Source: Polytrichum commune (taxonomy: Eukaryota > Streptophyta > Polytrichopsida > Polytrichales > Polytrichaceae). From it: a DNA stretch of 64,000 nucleotides. Of this stretch, positions 52,918-64,000 are shown one piece after another. Every line of letters begins with the position of its first letter. The stretch's first letter is position 1. The DNA is taken from positions 8,742,001-8,806,000 of the forward strand of contig OX485809.1 of assembly GCA_950295325.1 (NCBI GenBank), read 5' to 3'. Both the position numbers and the translations under genes were made by a program. Below the pieces are notes generated by a model. The model saw only the letters and a list, made by a program, of their open reading frames with translations. It made no database searches and was not told the DNA's origin.

Positions 52918-54697
52918 TAGATAATAAAACCATCTAATGTAAGAGATCTGGCGCTAAACCGCTTAATCCATGTAGGGAGTGCATGCGCAAGAAAATAAGG
53001 ATTGGGAATTCGCTCATCAACCCAACCTCCACAAGCGTACACCATCCACATTCCAAGAAGTTTGGCTCTCAAAAATCGTCTCAAATTTTCTGTCGTATCC
53101 ATGATAGTCATGGAAAACAGTCCTGCACATTTAATAAAAATAAAAGAATGATTCTATTGCAATATGTAGTCAACTCCATAAGCCCAGAAACCAGGCAGTT
53201 GAATCCATTATTTCGTAGTCCCCCTAGCAACAAATTACTGCTTCACAGGATGAATTCCTGGGTAAATACTACTGAATGATTTGATCAATCGACCAAGGTA
53301 GATTGACTCTTGAGACAAAATTGTGTGGGCGACTGAACGCTTCTTCAAGCTGCTGTAGACTTTTTCAGGTAGGCAATAAGATCCGCTCGCTCTTGTGGCT
53401 TCTTCAACCCAGGGAACACCATTTTTGTACCAGGAATAAACTGCACACGTAAACACAACAAATGTTCATAATCCAACACCTTTTAAAAGGTCGCATATGC
53501 GCCTATTGTTACAGACGCCTTTCACACAGTCCAGGCTTCTCCACCATATCAATTACGCAACACATATCACAGGGGATTACCTCAAATGTTCATCCTTTTG
53601 AAAAATCACAATTAGCTGACACAGTAATGAACGTCACAAAACAACATAACCGGAATTGCTGTGACTTCACCTTCTTAGGATTCAATAAGTACTCATAGAG
53701 ATGCTCCTCGTTCCAATCCACAGCCTTGTCCTTGTTGGCTTTGGAGTAAGTGTAACCGGCAGTAGTTCCGGATGTCCTTCCAAACAACCCACTCAAGTTT
53801 GGTCCTGCAAGACAAGTCATTCGACTTGATAAGAAGTCGACATTCCTGAATCTTCATAGTTCACATGCTTTCGCGTCCAAACAAAGAACGACACTGCAAT
53901 CTCAGTTCAAACACATCATCTTCCCTGTCATGACTAACTCTGACCGGAAATGCCTAGAATTCTAAGTGATGTGTGGCATGTCGTTATTGGTTAAGAGTGG
54001 TAAGAATCCTATGCGCCGCCTGAAAAAATTAACTACTTCACCTTAGAAAACGGGCACAAATCTGCTACAAAAGAATTTCACCAGACTGTTCGACACCCGT
54101 TCCTTGCCTCTCTTCGCTCAGATTGATGAATATATCTCCACTTGACAAGAGGAACACCAGGTGTCTCTCCCCAGACATGGCTTCGAAATAAATAATAGCT
54201 TGCATGAAACTCTTCGAGCACGACAATGAGCTATGCCCCAATTATTGCCCACCAATCACGTGCTCAGACGATTCACACACTGCACACAACGGTACAAGAT
54301 GTGCTAGGTATGCATACACGAATCACTGGCAAGGCTTGTACTATATGCATCCTTTTCAATGGAAACGGAATGGGGACATATCTAGTAAGATGTCCTGTAC
54401 CAAGCTCGGAGCAACCTTGTTCGCTACGAAGTTGGAAGGACCTCGTTACTTTACCGGAGAGCGACAGCTCGCATGGAGAATCTCCAAGCTGCCCGTAGCT
54501 GAAAGTGCAATCCAAACAAAACAAACCTAGTCTAACCCATCCCCGTCCCGAACGCACCTTGCTTGTGACCAGCGGCCTTCTCAACAGCGTGGCATTGCGC
54601 GCACTTGGTCTTGAAGATCTTCTCGCCTGCCTTCTCGTTTCCCTTGGGCGCCTCCGCCCAATTCTCCTTGGACGCCATCGCCGATCGATCGTCACCA
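52918..54697 (-). repeat. Right arm of cytochrome c inverted duplication
   Basis: Inverted partner of 46831-48610; details are in that entry. It covers from about 20 bp upstream of the ATG to about 430 bp past the stop. Confidence 0.92.
53345..54678 (-). CDS. CYTC: Cytochrome c, copy 2
   Basis: Exons 54678-54558, 53804-53671 and 53440-53345 encode the same 116 residues as copy 1, with CAQCH at 26-30 and Met92 intact, and with the same intron sequences. Both introns keep GT-AG ends. The arm stops just upstream of the ATG, so the promoter (54698 onward, GC-rich, with CCCGCTCGG and GCCGCG words and an AACCCTA telo-box-like word at 54699) is unlike that of copy 1. If both promoters work, two genes supply the same protein. 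Confidence 0.95.
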
Positions 54698-55000
54698 AAC
54701 CCTAGCTAGCTTGCCGAAGAGCTTCGGAAGATCTCCGTAGGCACTCAAGTGACGAGATGCTTGTTCCCCCTCGCCCCGCTCGGCCTGGCGGCCTTGCTTT
54801 GGCCGCGTGCCTCGGGCAGCGGGCAGCCGCTCGTGGTTGGGAAACGTTTGTCCGCCGCCTGCTTCGAAGGGCAGACGTCCATGTGCGGGCCACTTATTGG
54901 ACGCCGCTGGCGTCGACGAAGCTTCTCATTGGACGGGAACCCTTAAGCTCTCGGTTGGTCGAGCACTTTCGTCGTGTTGAATAAGAGGGTCAAACATAGT
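54698..55000 (-). promoter_or_regulatory. GC-rich promoter region of cytochrome c copy 2
   Basis: About 250 bp of GC-rich DNA lies upstream of the minus-strand start, with an AAACCCTAGC telo-box-like site at 54697-54706. Frames through it occur on both strands and look incidental. It is not homologous to the upstream DNA of copy 1 beyond the first few bases. Confidence 0.4.
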
Positions 55001-55227
55001 AAGCAAAGTGGCTTCTGTTTTTGTCGTCAAACATACAACTTGGGACACTACTGTATGATTTGTTTTTTTGATGATGCACGTTGAGAGAAATTTTTAACTC
55101 TCAAATGAAGTGTTGTAGTATTTCGTTCTTGGGAGCGTGCATATATAACATTATTGAGTCGTGTGGTTAAGTGTCATTTCTATGTTTTGCATCTGACAGG
55201 GCCCTCCATTGTCTTACCTTCATGTCC

Positions 55228-55505
55228 CAAACCAGTGAGATCAATCCATGCAATCTGAACCGTTGAGGGCATGGGAGTTGAGACTCACCACTTCACACGG
55301 GTCTCAAGTCCTAAGTCCCAAATCACTAAGATCAATCCGTTCAATCTCAACCGTTGAGAGCATGGAAGTTGGGACTCACCCCTTCACATGGGTTCCAAGT
55401 CCTAAGTCCCAAATCAATGAGATCGATTCGTGCAATCTCAACCGTTGAGAGCATGGAAGCTGGGACTTACCACTTCACACGGGTCGCAAGTCCTAAGTCT
55501 CAACT
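55228..55505 (+). repeat. ~90-bp tandem repeat, three copies, in a MITE-like element
   Basis: Units begin near 55229, 55316 and 55404 with a CCCAAATCA-TGAGATCxAT type word. They continue through CAATCTxAACCGTTGAG, GCATG-AAG-TGGGACT and CTTCACA(C/T)GGGT-CAAGTCCTAAGTCC. The phrase near the unit end recurs in inverted form at 55725-55760 (GGAACCCCATGTGAACGGGCCC), suggesting the array lies inside an element bounded by GGGCCC at 55199 and 55757. Confidence 0.75.
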
Positions 55506-55769
55506 ACAACATGGATGCCTACATGGCAACACTTTTTGGAGGTGAGGTTTGGGACTTGTGTTGCGAGTTGGGTTGAGAGAAAAGCTAGACCCAATTCTAA
55601 ATCCAAGGCCTGCGAATAGTTTTGCATTAAGTAATCAAGATCCAATTTTAATGATAATCAACTTGAGGCTCACAAGTTGGGCCTTTGCCTCCATGTTGGG
55701 ATTTGCTAACATGAGTGGGACTTGGAACCTGGGACTTGGAACCCCATGTGAACGGGCCCTTAGATGATA

Positions 55770-58700
55770 AGAAGAAACCGATGTCAGTAGGAATAATGAA
55801 TTGTGCCAATATGAAAAGAATGAATTTTGTGAATAATGCCAGTATTTTCAATGAATAATGTTGCTATGAATAATATTTTCAATGTATTGTGTCAGGATAT
55901 TGCTTCCTACGAATAGTGTCGGAAATATAACTCCACCCAACTCTCCAAGTGATAGTGTGAACGTATGAACACTTAGTAATATTACTATTGTGTTCAAGGA
56001 GGCCACGAAATACAATTCCTTTGTGTTGAGGGGTTAGTGGAACTAACGCTCATGGATAAATAATGTTATGTTAGTGGCCACTATTTATATTTCACAATCT
56101 ATGTGCATTATTCATAATATTATTCAATGTTTCTTGACATTGTGCACTATTGGGTTCAATGTTTCCACTAATTACATGCCTTCCTCATTCTTGAAACTTA
56201 TTCAAAAACTAACCAATATTTAAATATATTTAGGTTATGCAATGATTTGAGGGGCTAGGTGTTGGACCCACCAAACCTAGTTGCCCCAATGTTATGTGGG
56301 GCCTACTATTTGAACTAATCATTTTACGGAACCAATCATCTTCTATCTTCATGTTTAGAAAGTGGTCATTCTTTGACAACTAATATCAAGCCCCAATGGT
56401 TGAACGACACATGCTCCACCCTTTGATTGGGGAGAACCGGCGGTTAGTTACAGATGAACCGGTTGAGTTTGAGAATTAACCGGTTGAAGTCGAAGACTGC
56501 AGGAAAATTGCCGATCATTTTAGAGGAATCTATAGAAGAATATACCTCAATTTAATAAAGGAAAGCCGAAGGATGTCATCAACATGTAACCGGTTGGACT
56601 TGCAAACACTAGGATCTCAACCGATTATGCCCAAAAATCTCCTCGATCAAGATACCCACATGAAAGAGAAGAGAAGATGTAGGTGCTCGTACTTAATTAT
56701 GATATTTAAGTGGGTTTGGGATTAACACTGTAGAGAGAAACGGGCTCCCATTCACGTCGGAGTACAATGAAACTATGATATTATTTTTATTTTGTTCTAT
56801 TTATTATGGGTTTGGGATTTGGGAGCGATTCGCTTTGCGTGCAAGTTATGAAGTCTGGTTAGTGTTTCATAGTGGATTTGGGAGGCATGTGAACACATTC
56901 AGATCAAAATTATAGTAGAGGCGTCCTTTCCCGATGAAGACCCTGTCAACAATCTATAAGATACCATAATGTTTATCAGGTTGGGACTCGATTTTGATTA
57001 GGCCAGAAGCAATGGTGTCATGATTATGGGTGCTAAAGTGAGGAGGAATGAGCGGTCTAAATGAGTGGTTATGATAGTCTCTAAGACATTGGTAATATGT
57101 TCATGCCAACTTTTCGCTTGAAAATTTTACAATAATTTCAACTTAAGGAATAAAATTACCAAAGACATAAATTGCAGTCCTCCTTACTTCTATGTTCCTA
57201 TGTGGGAATAAATTGCATCGCCTTATATTTCTCTAGACCCAATGCAAAATCTCTTAAGTGATCGATTATGGGCACATCCACTCTAAAGAATTCTAAGTTG
57301 GAATACTTTAAAGCTCATTCTCAACATCTAAGGTCAAGGCATCCGCAATCAACCAGGTTTATGTAATTGCCAACTAGGGTACATGTAATGCCAACATGGA
57401 TGAAATTTATATAGTTTTTAGGCAAATAAAGTTAAGGTTTTATGTGGCAACGGCTTGTGATTGATTACCCTCATTAGAGTTTTGAGAACTTTTGTAGCCA
57501 AGAACTAGCATTCAAATGAGTTGATAAGGGTTAACCTATGGGTTCCAATAAACTGTATCACTTTAAATTTCATAACAATTTCCATATTCATCGGGAAAAA
57601 AGGGTTTAAATTGTATTCTCTTTAGAATTTGTTCCTTTTTGCCAGAAAAATAATCCCCTGCTATTACCCCTAAACAAATGTAAACAAACTCTCTTATTTT
57701 ATATGTTGTAGATACATTAGGGACCACTGTCTCTAGTACCCATCTAAGTCTTGCACCTCCTTTTACAGGGAACAAAAATAATAAAACCCATCTAGGTGAT
57801 AACACCCATCTAGGTGATGTCCTTGCCTAATTGTAGAAGCACAAGTGACATGTCACTCACTTATGATGCTTCTTATAGAATTCATTAAAGTTTAAAATCG
57901 AAAATGCATGACCCTCTTATGTTGGAGCCTCCACTTATTTGTGTATATCAAGTGGTGCTAAGGTAACAGGTCAATAAACTGAAACTTCCAGTAATTTTTT
58001 AGCATTTAGGGCAGGGAATATACAACCTTAAAAATGCCTAATAAATATTCAAGACTAGGGAATACATTTAAGAAGCCTTGGGTGAAAGAAAATCATGTCG
58101 GACTTCACAACTAAGCTCACGTTAGCACTTGTTTACCTCTGCCTTTATCTATCTTGTGCAGCCACACTTTCAATATTCTGTGCAGATAGGTTTCTAGTGT
58201 ACCACTACACAAGGAGAGAGTAGCAAGGAAACTGGGAAACTCAAACTATACTTCCAAAGTCCCAATGCATTACAAAACATTGTTTGAAATATAGCAATCA
58301 ACACTTCTGAGGTTTTTAAATCAAATACTGCAATCAGCTCAAACTTCACAAGTGCAAAATCTGTACTTTTCATTTCAGACAGTTTAGCACACCACCTTTG
58401 TTCCTTGGGATGACTATGCTCAGTGAACCACCCAAGACCAGGCAAACTTTTGACCCAAGCATGAAGGGCTTCATAAGGAAATAGGAGAATCTTCAAGCCA
58501 TAAAATTTGATCTACGTGCTCATTCCTGAATATATATATTACACAGGCTCCTTGCAGGAGTAATATCTAAATTGCAGCTTTGAAAAAAACTGCATCAATA
58601 CATCATATTCTATGAAGCTCAGATAGAGATTAACTAGAAATTGATAAGCGAATCGGTTTGAAACTTGAAAGAGTGGGCTGCTAGGGCAGAAATACCATGA

Positions 58701-59303
58701 TCATGAACAGCCAAAAATGTGCACACAAGCTCTGAATTATGTAAGTAAGGACAAAGGTCACAACTCTTTGTTTTGTACACTAAGCTTTGCTTTGTGCACC
58801 ATTTGCTGAGGCTTTCAATAAACCTAGCTCATTCCGGGTAAAAATCAACATCATCACAGAAAAAATATAGTATGGTCACAAGATAATGCCCCAACTGGGA
58901 TTCCTTCAGTGCAAATATTGCACAGAAGAGCCATAAGAGGTCTTTGCTTCTCTTCTGAGGACATACAAGGGCACCTGAATCTTCCACTGATCAAAATTTG
59001 GAAGTTACTGCAAAGAAGTTACACTCTTTCACAATGTCACTTGTTTTGATAGATCTCTAACCTGAAATGATGAGGAAAAAGGTAGCTACCACTTAAGGTT
59101 GGGATGCTCGCTATCTCTTTCACAGCCCCGTATTAGTGGTCGCTAAAACGAATATCTCTTGTATGGACCTAAAAAAACGTTGGAAACCACACATGGATTT
59201 GGACTCGGACATCTCCACTATGCCACATTACAACAGCAATAGACAAACTACATGACCATAGGTCAGAGAGCCCATGCCTTGGAATGTACAAAACACAGGG
59301 AGC
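55770..59303. other. Intergenic DNA downstream of LARP1
   Basis: No gene was recognised. 56430-56650 holds a repeat with five ACCGGTTGA-like words; part of it recurs inside the pogo-type element at 15155-15230. The segment next to 59304 is presumably the LARP1 3' UTR (minus strand). A 100-codon minus-strand frame at 58194-58496 has no motif I can name. Confidence 0.45.
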
Positions 59304-62300
59304 TCATGTCCCCTCCGGTAAAGATTGAGACGGCACAGATACATTGAAATCCTTGTCCAACTTTGAGTCCTCGTGTACAAGATTCTCTTTTTCCTTCGCT
59401 TCCAAAGCAATCTTCTCTTTTGCTCTTCGGAAGTCATTCATAGTTCGAAATTCTTCTGCTAGTAACCTTTCCAGCTCCGGATGTTTCTTCACCGCCTTCT
59501 TGTCCTTACGATAGAAATGGAATGCCCTGCAGTCATTGACAATGGCAATGATCGCATCCAGTGTTCTCACTTGTACTATACAACTCTCAAAACATGCATA
59601 AACATATAATCTTATGCAAAAATCTGTCCTATTTGAGTATGCTCTAATGAAAAGACAAAAAGATAACCAAGTAATAAATTATGATCTTTCCACACCCATC
59701 GTGCAGCCAAACTTCCCAGATTCACTTGCTCCTTAAGATTTGCTTGCAGGCAAAAAAAGTGACCCAACCTCCATACAGAACCTAAACCTTCTAGGTTATT
59801 GAACAATGCTACTAATGATGGGAGCATACCAGTATTTCTCAAGGCCGTAGAGATTTCCTTTAGAGTAGGTATCCAATGTGAGTTTTTCAAAGTCATCATA
59901 CATGTCCTGCTTGAACTGCTTGAACTGCTCCAGGCCATAACTGCACAACAAAGTATAAACTATTCACCATCAGAAGCGATACTGAGGTAATTCAAAAGTA
60001 TCCATTTACCATGCAAAGGATCTGGTCCTAGCTCTTCGCACGGAAACAAAAAAATTTAAAAACTAGATATCTCCTACAATACGGATTTGTTGAGTTGTGT
60101 GACTCATTCTAATTCCAAAAAACCAATAAAATTCAAATTAGGCCTGACTAACATGAAATTTTAGGTCGTCGTACTTTCAACAGTCAAAAGTACACAGAGA
60201 GCAGGATAACCATCAAAATCATGAGAACTAAAGTTACAACTACTGATATTATTATTTTGATAATATACTTTTGAATTTGTTGTAGTATAAAAACTGGTGT
60301 GTGTGTGTGTGTATATAATATGATGAAATGTTTACTTTATGGTCACACTGGATATCATCATAAAGATAAGTAATCACACCATCTCATGGTGTAGCTACGT
60401 TTCATACAACTTCCAGAACGCGTATATCCTTGTGAGCAGGTTGACTGGGAGGGTAAGACTGAAAGTGAGACAAGGACATAAGAGGAAGTTACAAAAAACC
60501 TGAGGACTGCAAATAAAGTTTCAAAATCTGCAACTGCCATTATATCCTCAAAGAAACTGGCCTTTGACAAACTCAGCAATTCCTACCTGTAGAACCTGAA
60601 GAGGCATTCCATGCCGTAGTTGTATTTGGCTGCTGCATCTTCTTGTGCAAGCTTTTTGAATTCTTCATACATGGACTTATTAAAATTGGTCCGCAGGAAG
60701 TAAGACCAAAACCTGAACAGGGTGTTCATTTCCTGGAGGCACATTCACACAATCCATGAGTTCATTGTCCATCTTCAAGCTGACCTTCTCATTTCCACAC
60801 CTTTAACATATCACAATTACAGATCCAAAGAAATAATATGCAGCACACTTACTTCACTGCAACCTATGCCAACTCGCTTACGCTCCACCAAACACCGCTT
60901 GTAATACTTTGCATATCTGTTTGTCAACAACAGTATGGCATCAGGTCCATAAATAGAATTTCAGCTGTAATATTCTTGGTGTAGCTCCTATGACTATTTT
61001 GGCCAGAAATGCAGTAGTATTAAGAACTGTTTATGATCAATGAGGACTCATGTCAATGATTAATTATTTCAAAAGAAGCACATACATACTCTGCCGATTG
61101 ACACCTGAAGACTACAATTTCCCATCGACCCAATTTTTTTCTATCTTGAAACCATCTTGCTTCATAATATATAAGAATAGTTAGTGCCCAACCACAATCT
61201 GAGTTATTGGAAAGAATATAATCAGGAGAATGAAGCATACTTCTGTTGCTTGAAGCCATTGTCTTCAAGAAGAGCATGACTAGGATGCTGGAAGTGGGGG
61301 AAAGACTTCGGCACTGATCCAACAGGTGGACTGCTTCCAGGCATAAAACTACCCCCAGGTGATGTCCCATAAGGTGATGACCCCATTCGCGTTGATCCAT
61401 ATGACGAGGACAGGGATACACTGCAGCAATAATCAACCAGTGATGCTCAGCAATGTCTATGATAAATGATACTGCTATGCAATGTGCACAACAGACCACC
61501 ATGTAGAACACTTAATATCCTTAATATTCCTGGCCCAGCCTGTTCAAACTTCACATCCACAGTAAGAGTACGATTTGCATCTAAATAGATACGTCAAACC
61601 ACTTCAAAGATGGACTGTAATGGTTAGTTGAAGATGGAAGCCCATTGCATATCACACAAGATCTTCAGTTCGCGAGAAGTCTTCAAAAACTTTTGATCCA
61701 CCAGTTTTAAACAAGATGAACGCCATGACTATTGCAGCAGCCTCCACATGCTTCCCATACTAAAAATTACTGAATATCAGAATCTTCGTTCGTATTCAAA
61801 CACTACCTCCAAGTATACAACACAAGTGGCAAGAAATCACTGGGAAATCATAGGGCCAACTCTACAAGAAATGTCCAATTAGGTTAAAGGACAACTCTAA
61901 GATATCATCTCAATACGGGTACATGGTAGAAATGCCACTCACCTCTGGTTGTCAGGGGGGGTCGACCCAAAGAAGAATCCAACAGAGTCACTTGGAGGGC
62001 TCTCAGCAGTGAGCCTATTTCGATGCCCAACATCCCTTGGGTTACTAGGAAACAGCCGCTGCTGGTAACTTGGTCGGGAAAATTTGTTGAAGCCTCTGGG
62101 TGGCCGCAAAGGACCATGACCATCTGAACCTACACTACTACCAGCACTGCCTGCAAATACACGGCCTGTTGGCTCTCCTGTGTTGCTCCCAGTCTCCACA
62201 GATGACACTTTGACTGGCTGCACAGCACTAATTTTTTTGGATTTCCCTTGCCACAACTCCTGCCCATCGTCATGACGACCCAAGTCAGTTAATCATTCTG

Positions 62301-63859
62301 GGTGCAAATCTTGATACTAACTTTCTCTAAACAAAACTATTGAACTTTACTATTTAGGCTTAGGTTTCTCTACATCCCTTTGCAGATTAATATACTCTCA
62401 ATCACGATTTATAGCATACATACAAATGACATATCTTCTCACTAGCAACTCTTTCGAAACCTTCAAAGAGGGAAAGAAAGAGACTGAAGATGTTCTGCAG
62501 ATGCCTGGATCTTGGAGGTTCAGAATTTCTGAGTTAGTCACCTGTTCATAGAAATATAGACCGTCATTGATCACAGAGACTAGATCATCTGTAATAGCCT
62601 TACGACCATGGTCTCGTCCATCAGGACCTTTCCGATCAGCTCGCAGCGGCTTCTTGGTCTACAGTCATTTATTGCATGAAGGTCACTTATTAACAATAAT
62701 ACATATACCAATTATCACTACATCTGTAGTAAAATCAACAAAAACCATTTTGAAAACACAGGAGGAATCAAAATGCAGACACTCCTGATTAACATCTGAG
62801 TTCTGAACCTTACTCATGCTGCTAAGTCTCAGATGATAATGAGAAGGAAGATTTTGATACATACCTGGGTAACAATGATTAGTCGCTGCAGATCACGATC
62901 ATTAACATCAGAATCTTCATCCTCTTCGTCACCAAGGCTGCACAAAGTGTGCACACATGTTAATAATTTTCAGAATAGAACACATCCAATCTAAGTCTAA
63001 AGACATCCACTAAGTACTTCTACACAACGCCAGACATCATATCAGGTGATCTCCCTTTCCACAGGCATTTGCCAGAGCAAGATGGCCCTTCTCAAGATGG
63101 AGGTCTCTTGATCTCAAACAACCATCTGATAATAGTCAAACCCCAAAGTGCTTGTGCTGCTCCACAACAACAACTGTAACTCATATAGTCCCCTATAACA
63201 TCGGAGCGCTCAACTTAGTTCATTAATCAACAATAAGCTCTATTAATTCAACAGATTTTAGTAAGTCACAGAGCTCTTTATGTTGTTCCTGCCCCGTCAG
63301 TTGCTAGAACCTGCGAACCTTTTCACGGTACTTTGGTGATCTTTCAGATTTGACCGTTCTGAAGTCTCAAGCTCTTCATCGAGCAGGAACGTGTCCTCAT
63401 CATGACTGTCCTTAGCTTTGAAGGCGGCAGAAAGGCCCCCTGTTTTAATTTCAGCAAGCCGTGAGGTGGGTGGCCGCTTATTGCTGGAACCCCTTCGTTT
63501 GACAGTATGTGTTAGCCAATCCCCTTCATCGTCTGCAGTATCGGCATCAGCCTTTGATCCTAAATTGGAAAATTGACTACCAGTATCAGCCCCGCCCTCC
63601 ACACATGGACTCTCCAAATCTAGCCTCTCACATTTTAGTTGCTGTCCATCCTCACTTCCTCCTTGACCCTGTTCTGGAACTGATGCTGACACCTCCATAT
63701 TAATCCTGGAGGCTGTGTGGAGAACTGTGGTTTCCAAAGGTTGTGCTGTTTCCAATACGCCAGCCAGACCAACAGCTGCAGTGCAATATGAGAGAGTAGC
63801 GCCATCTCCTTCAGAAGCCTTCTTGTTGCTTTCACTGCCATCAGGTACGTCACCAGAAT
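59304..63859 (-). CDS. LARP1: LARP1 (La-related protein 1), 5' end outside window
   Basis: Nine exons are visible: 63859-63319, 62937-62865, 62658-62542, 62259-61943, 61420-61241, 60916-60853, 60732-60587, 59940-59830, 59526-59304. They join in frame to 589 residues plus stop. LARP1 is an RNA-binding regulator of TOP mRNA translation and stability and of heat-induced decay in plants. The tail holds the DM15 region with three boxes: [21 protein letters not shown] (about 399-418), [12 protein letters not shown] to YGLEQ (about 447-483), and [12 protein letters not shown] to YGLEKYWAFHFYR (about 487-521). Before it come the plant-type acidic [37 protein letters not shown] and [11 protein letters not shown] blocks. 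The La motif is expected upstream, beyond the right edge. The first visible exon begins in phase 1, so at least one more exon exists. An exon-like AG/GT block at the extreme edge (63952-64000) does not keep frame. Confidence 0.93.
60296..60316. repeat. GT dinucleotide microsatellite
   Basis: A run of about nine GT units lies in a LARP1 intron, followed by TATA. It should vary in length between individuals. Other simple runs in the window are a TGA/ATG triplet run at 13361-13373 and the GAAT run at 27552-27570. Confidence 0.8.
61790..61905. mobile_element. MITE family M1, right-half fragment in LARP1 intron
   Basis: Contains TTCAAACACTACCTCCAAGT and ends GGTTAAAGGACAACTCTAAG, the complement of the family end. 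It lies between LARP1 exons 4 and 5. The left half is absent. Confidence 0.65.
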
Positions 63860-64000
63860 CTGCAAAACATCCATCTCACTTCAGTTAAACAACACAACAA
63901 TCATGGTCATACAAAAATACTTTCAACAAAACAATAAAATTGGACCAACCTGTTTTCAGTGGAGAAAGAAAAGCTCAGAAGGAAAGGTAAGCTCCCAGAG

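Noticed and set aside
61053-61511. 152-codon frame
   Set aside because: It overlaps LARP1 exon 5 in a different frame of the same strand and extends into introns; it is a shadow of the real exon.
63952-64000. Exon-like block at the right edge for LARP1
   Set aside because: In the phase required by the next exon (phase 1) it contains a TGA, so it is more likely intronic.

Overview
This window is nuclear DNA of a land plant. The genes are split by GT-AG introns, AT-rich intergenic DNA is full of small transposons, and the gene set (a KAI2/D14-type hydrolase, an organellar LPXA, a plant-type LARP1) is typical of plants. A telo-box of the TTTAGGG type lies upstream of one housekeeping gene. The KAI2-type gene has three exons rather than the two usual in seed plants. 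That would fit a fern, lycophyte or other non-seed plant, but the lineage cannot be settled from the sequence alone.

Six genes can be assembled exon by exon, with reading frame kept across every junction. They are a KAI2/D14-like alpha/beta hydrolase (+, 10470-13613), RuvB-like 2/Reptin (-, 18513-24264), a mitochondrial-type UDP-GlcNAc acyltransferase LPXA (-, 27600-33283), two copies of cytochrome c (+, 46850-48183 and -, 53345-54678), and the 3' two thirds of LARP1 with its DM15 region (-, 59304-63859, running off the right edge). They are unrelated housekeeping or signalling genes and do not form a pathway.

The rest is mostly transposon history. 1-8.9 kb: a decayed pogo-type transposase split by an hAT-type MITE. 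14.5-17.3 kb: an old repeat broken by a pogo-type element (TA duplication) and by a 1.28-kb foldback element with 495-bp arms (9-bp duplication). 35.5-38.8 kb: a PIF/Harbinger element whose left inverted repeat was itself hit by a Harbinger MITE. 41.2 kb: a second MITE of the hAT family. 43.9-44.9 kb: two Harbinger-type MITEs head to tail, sharing one TAA. 49.3-51.8 kb: a cluster of pogo-type ends and truncated transposases.

The most striking structure is a gapless inverted duplication of the whole cytochrome c transcription unit (46831-48610 against 52918-54697). Introns and 3' flank match at every place compared, the promoters differ, and the spacer carries the pogo cluster. Also notable: partial duplications of exon/intron junctions inside intron 1 of both KAI2-like and LPXA, a roughly 140-bp tandem array in RUVBL2 intron 1, and one MITE family found four times inside introns. 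I found no convincing wholly new system; the best leads are these structural ones.
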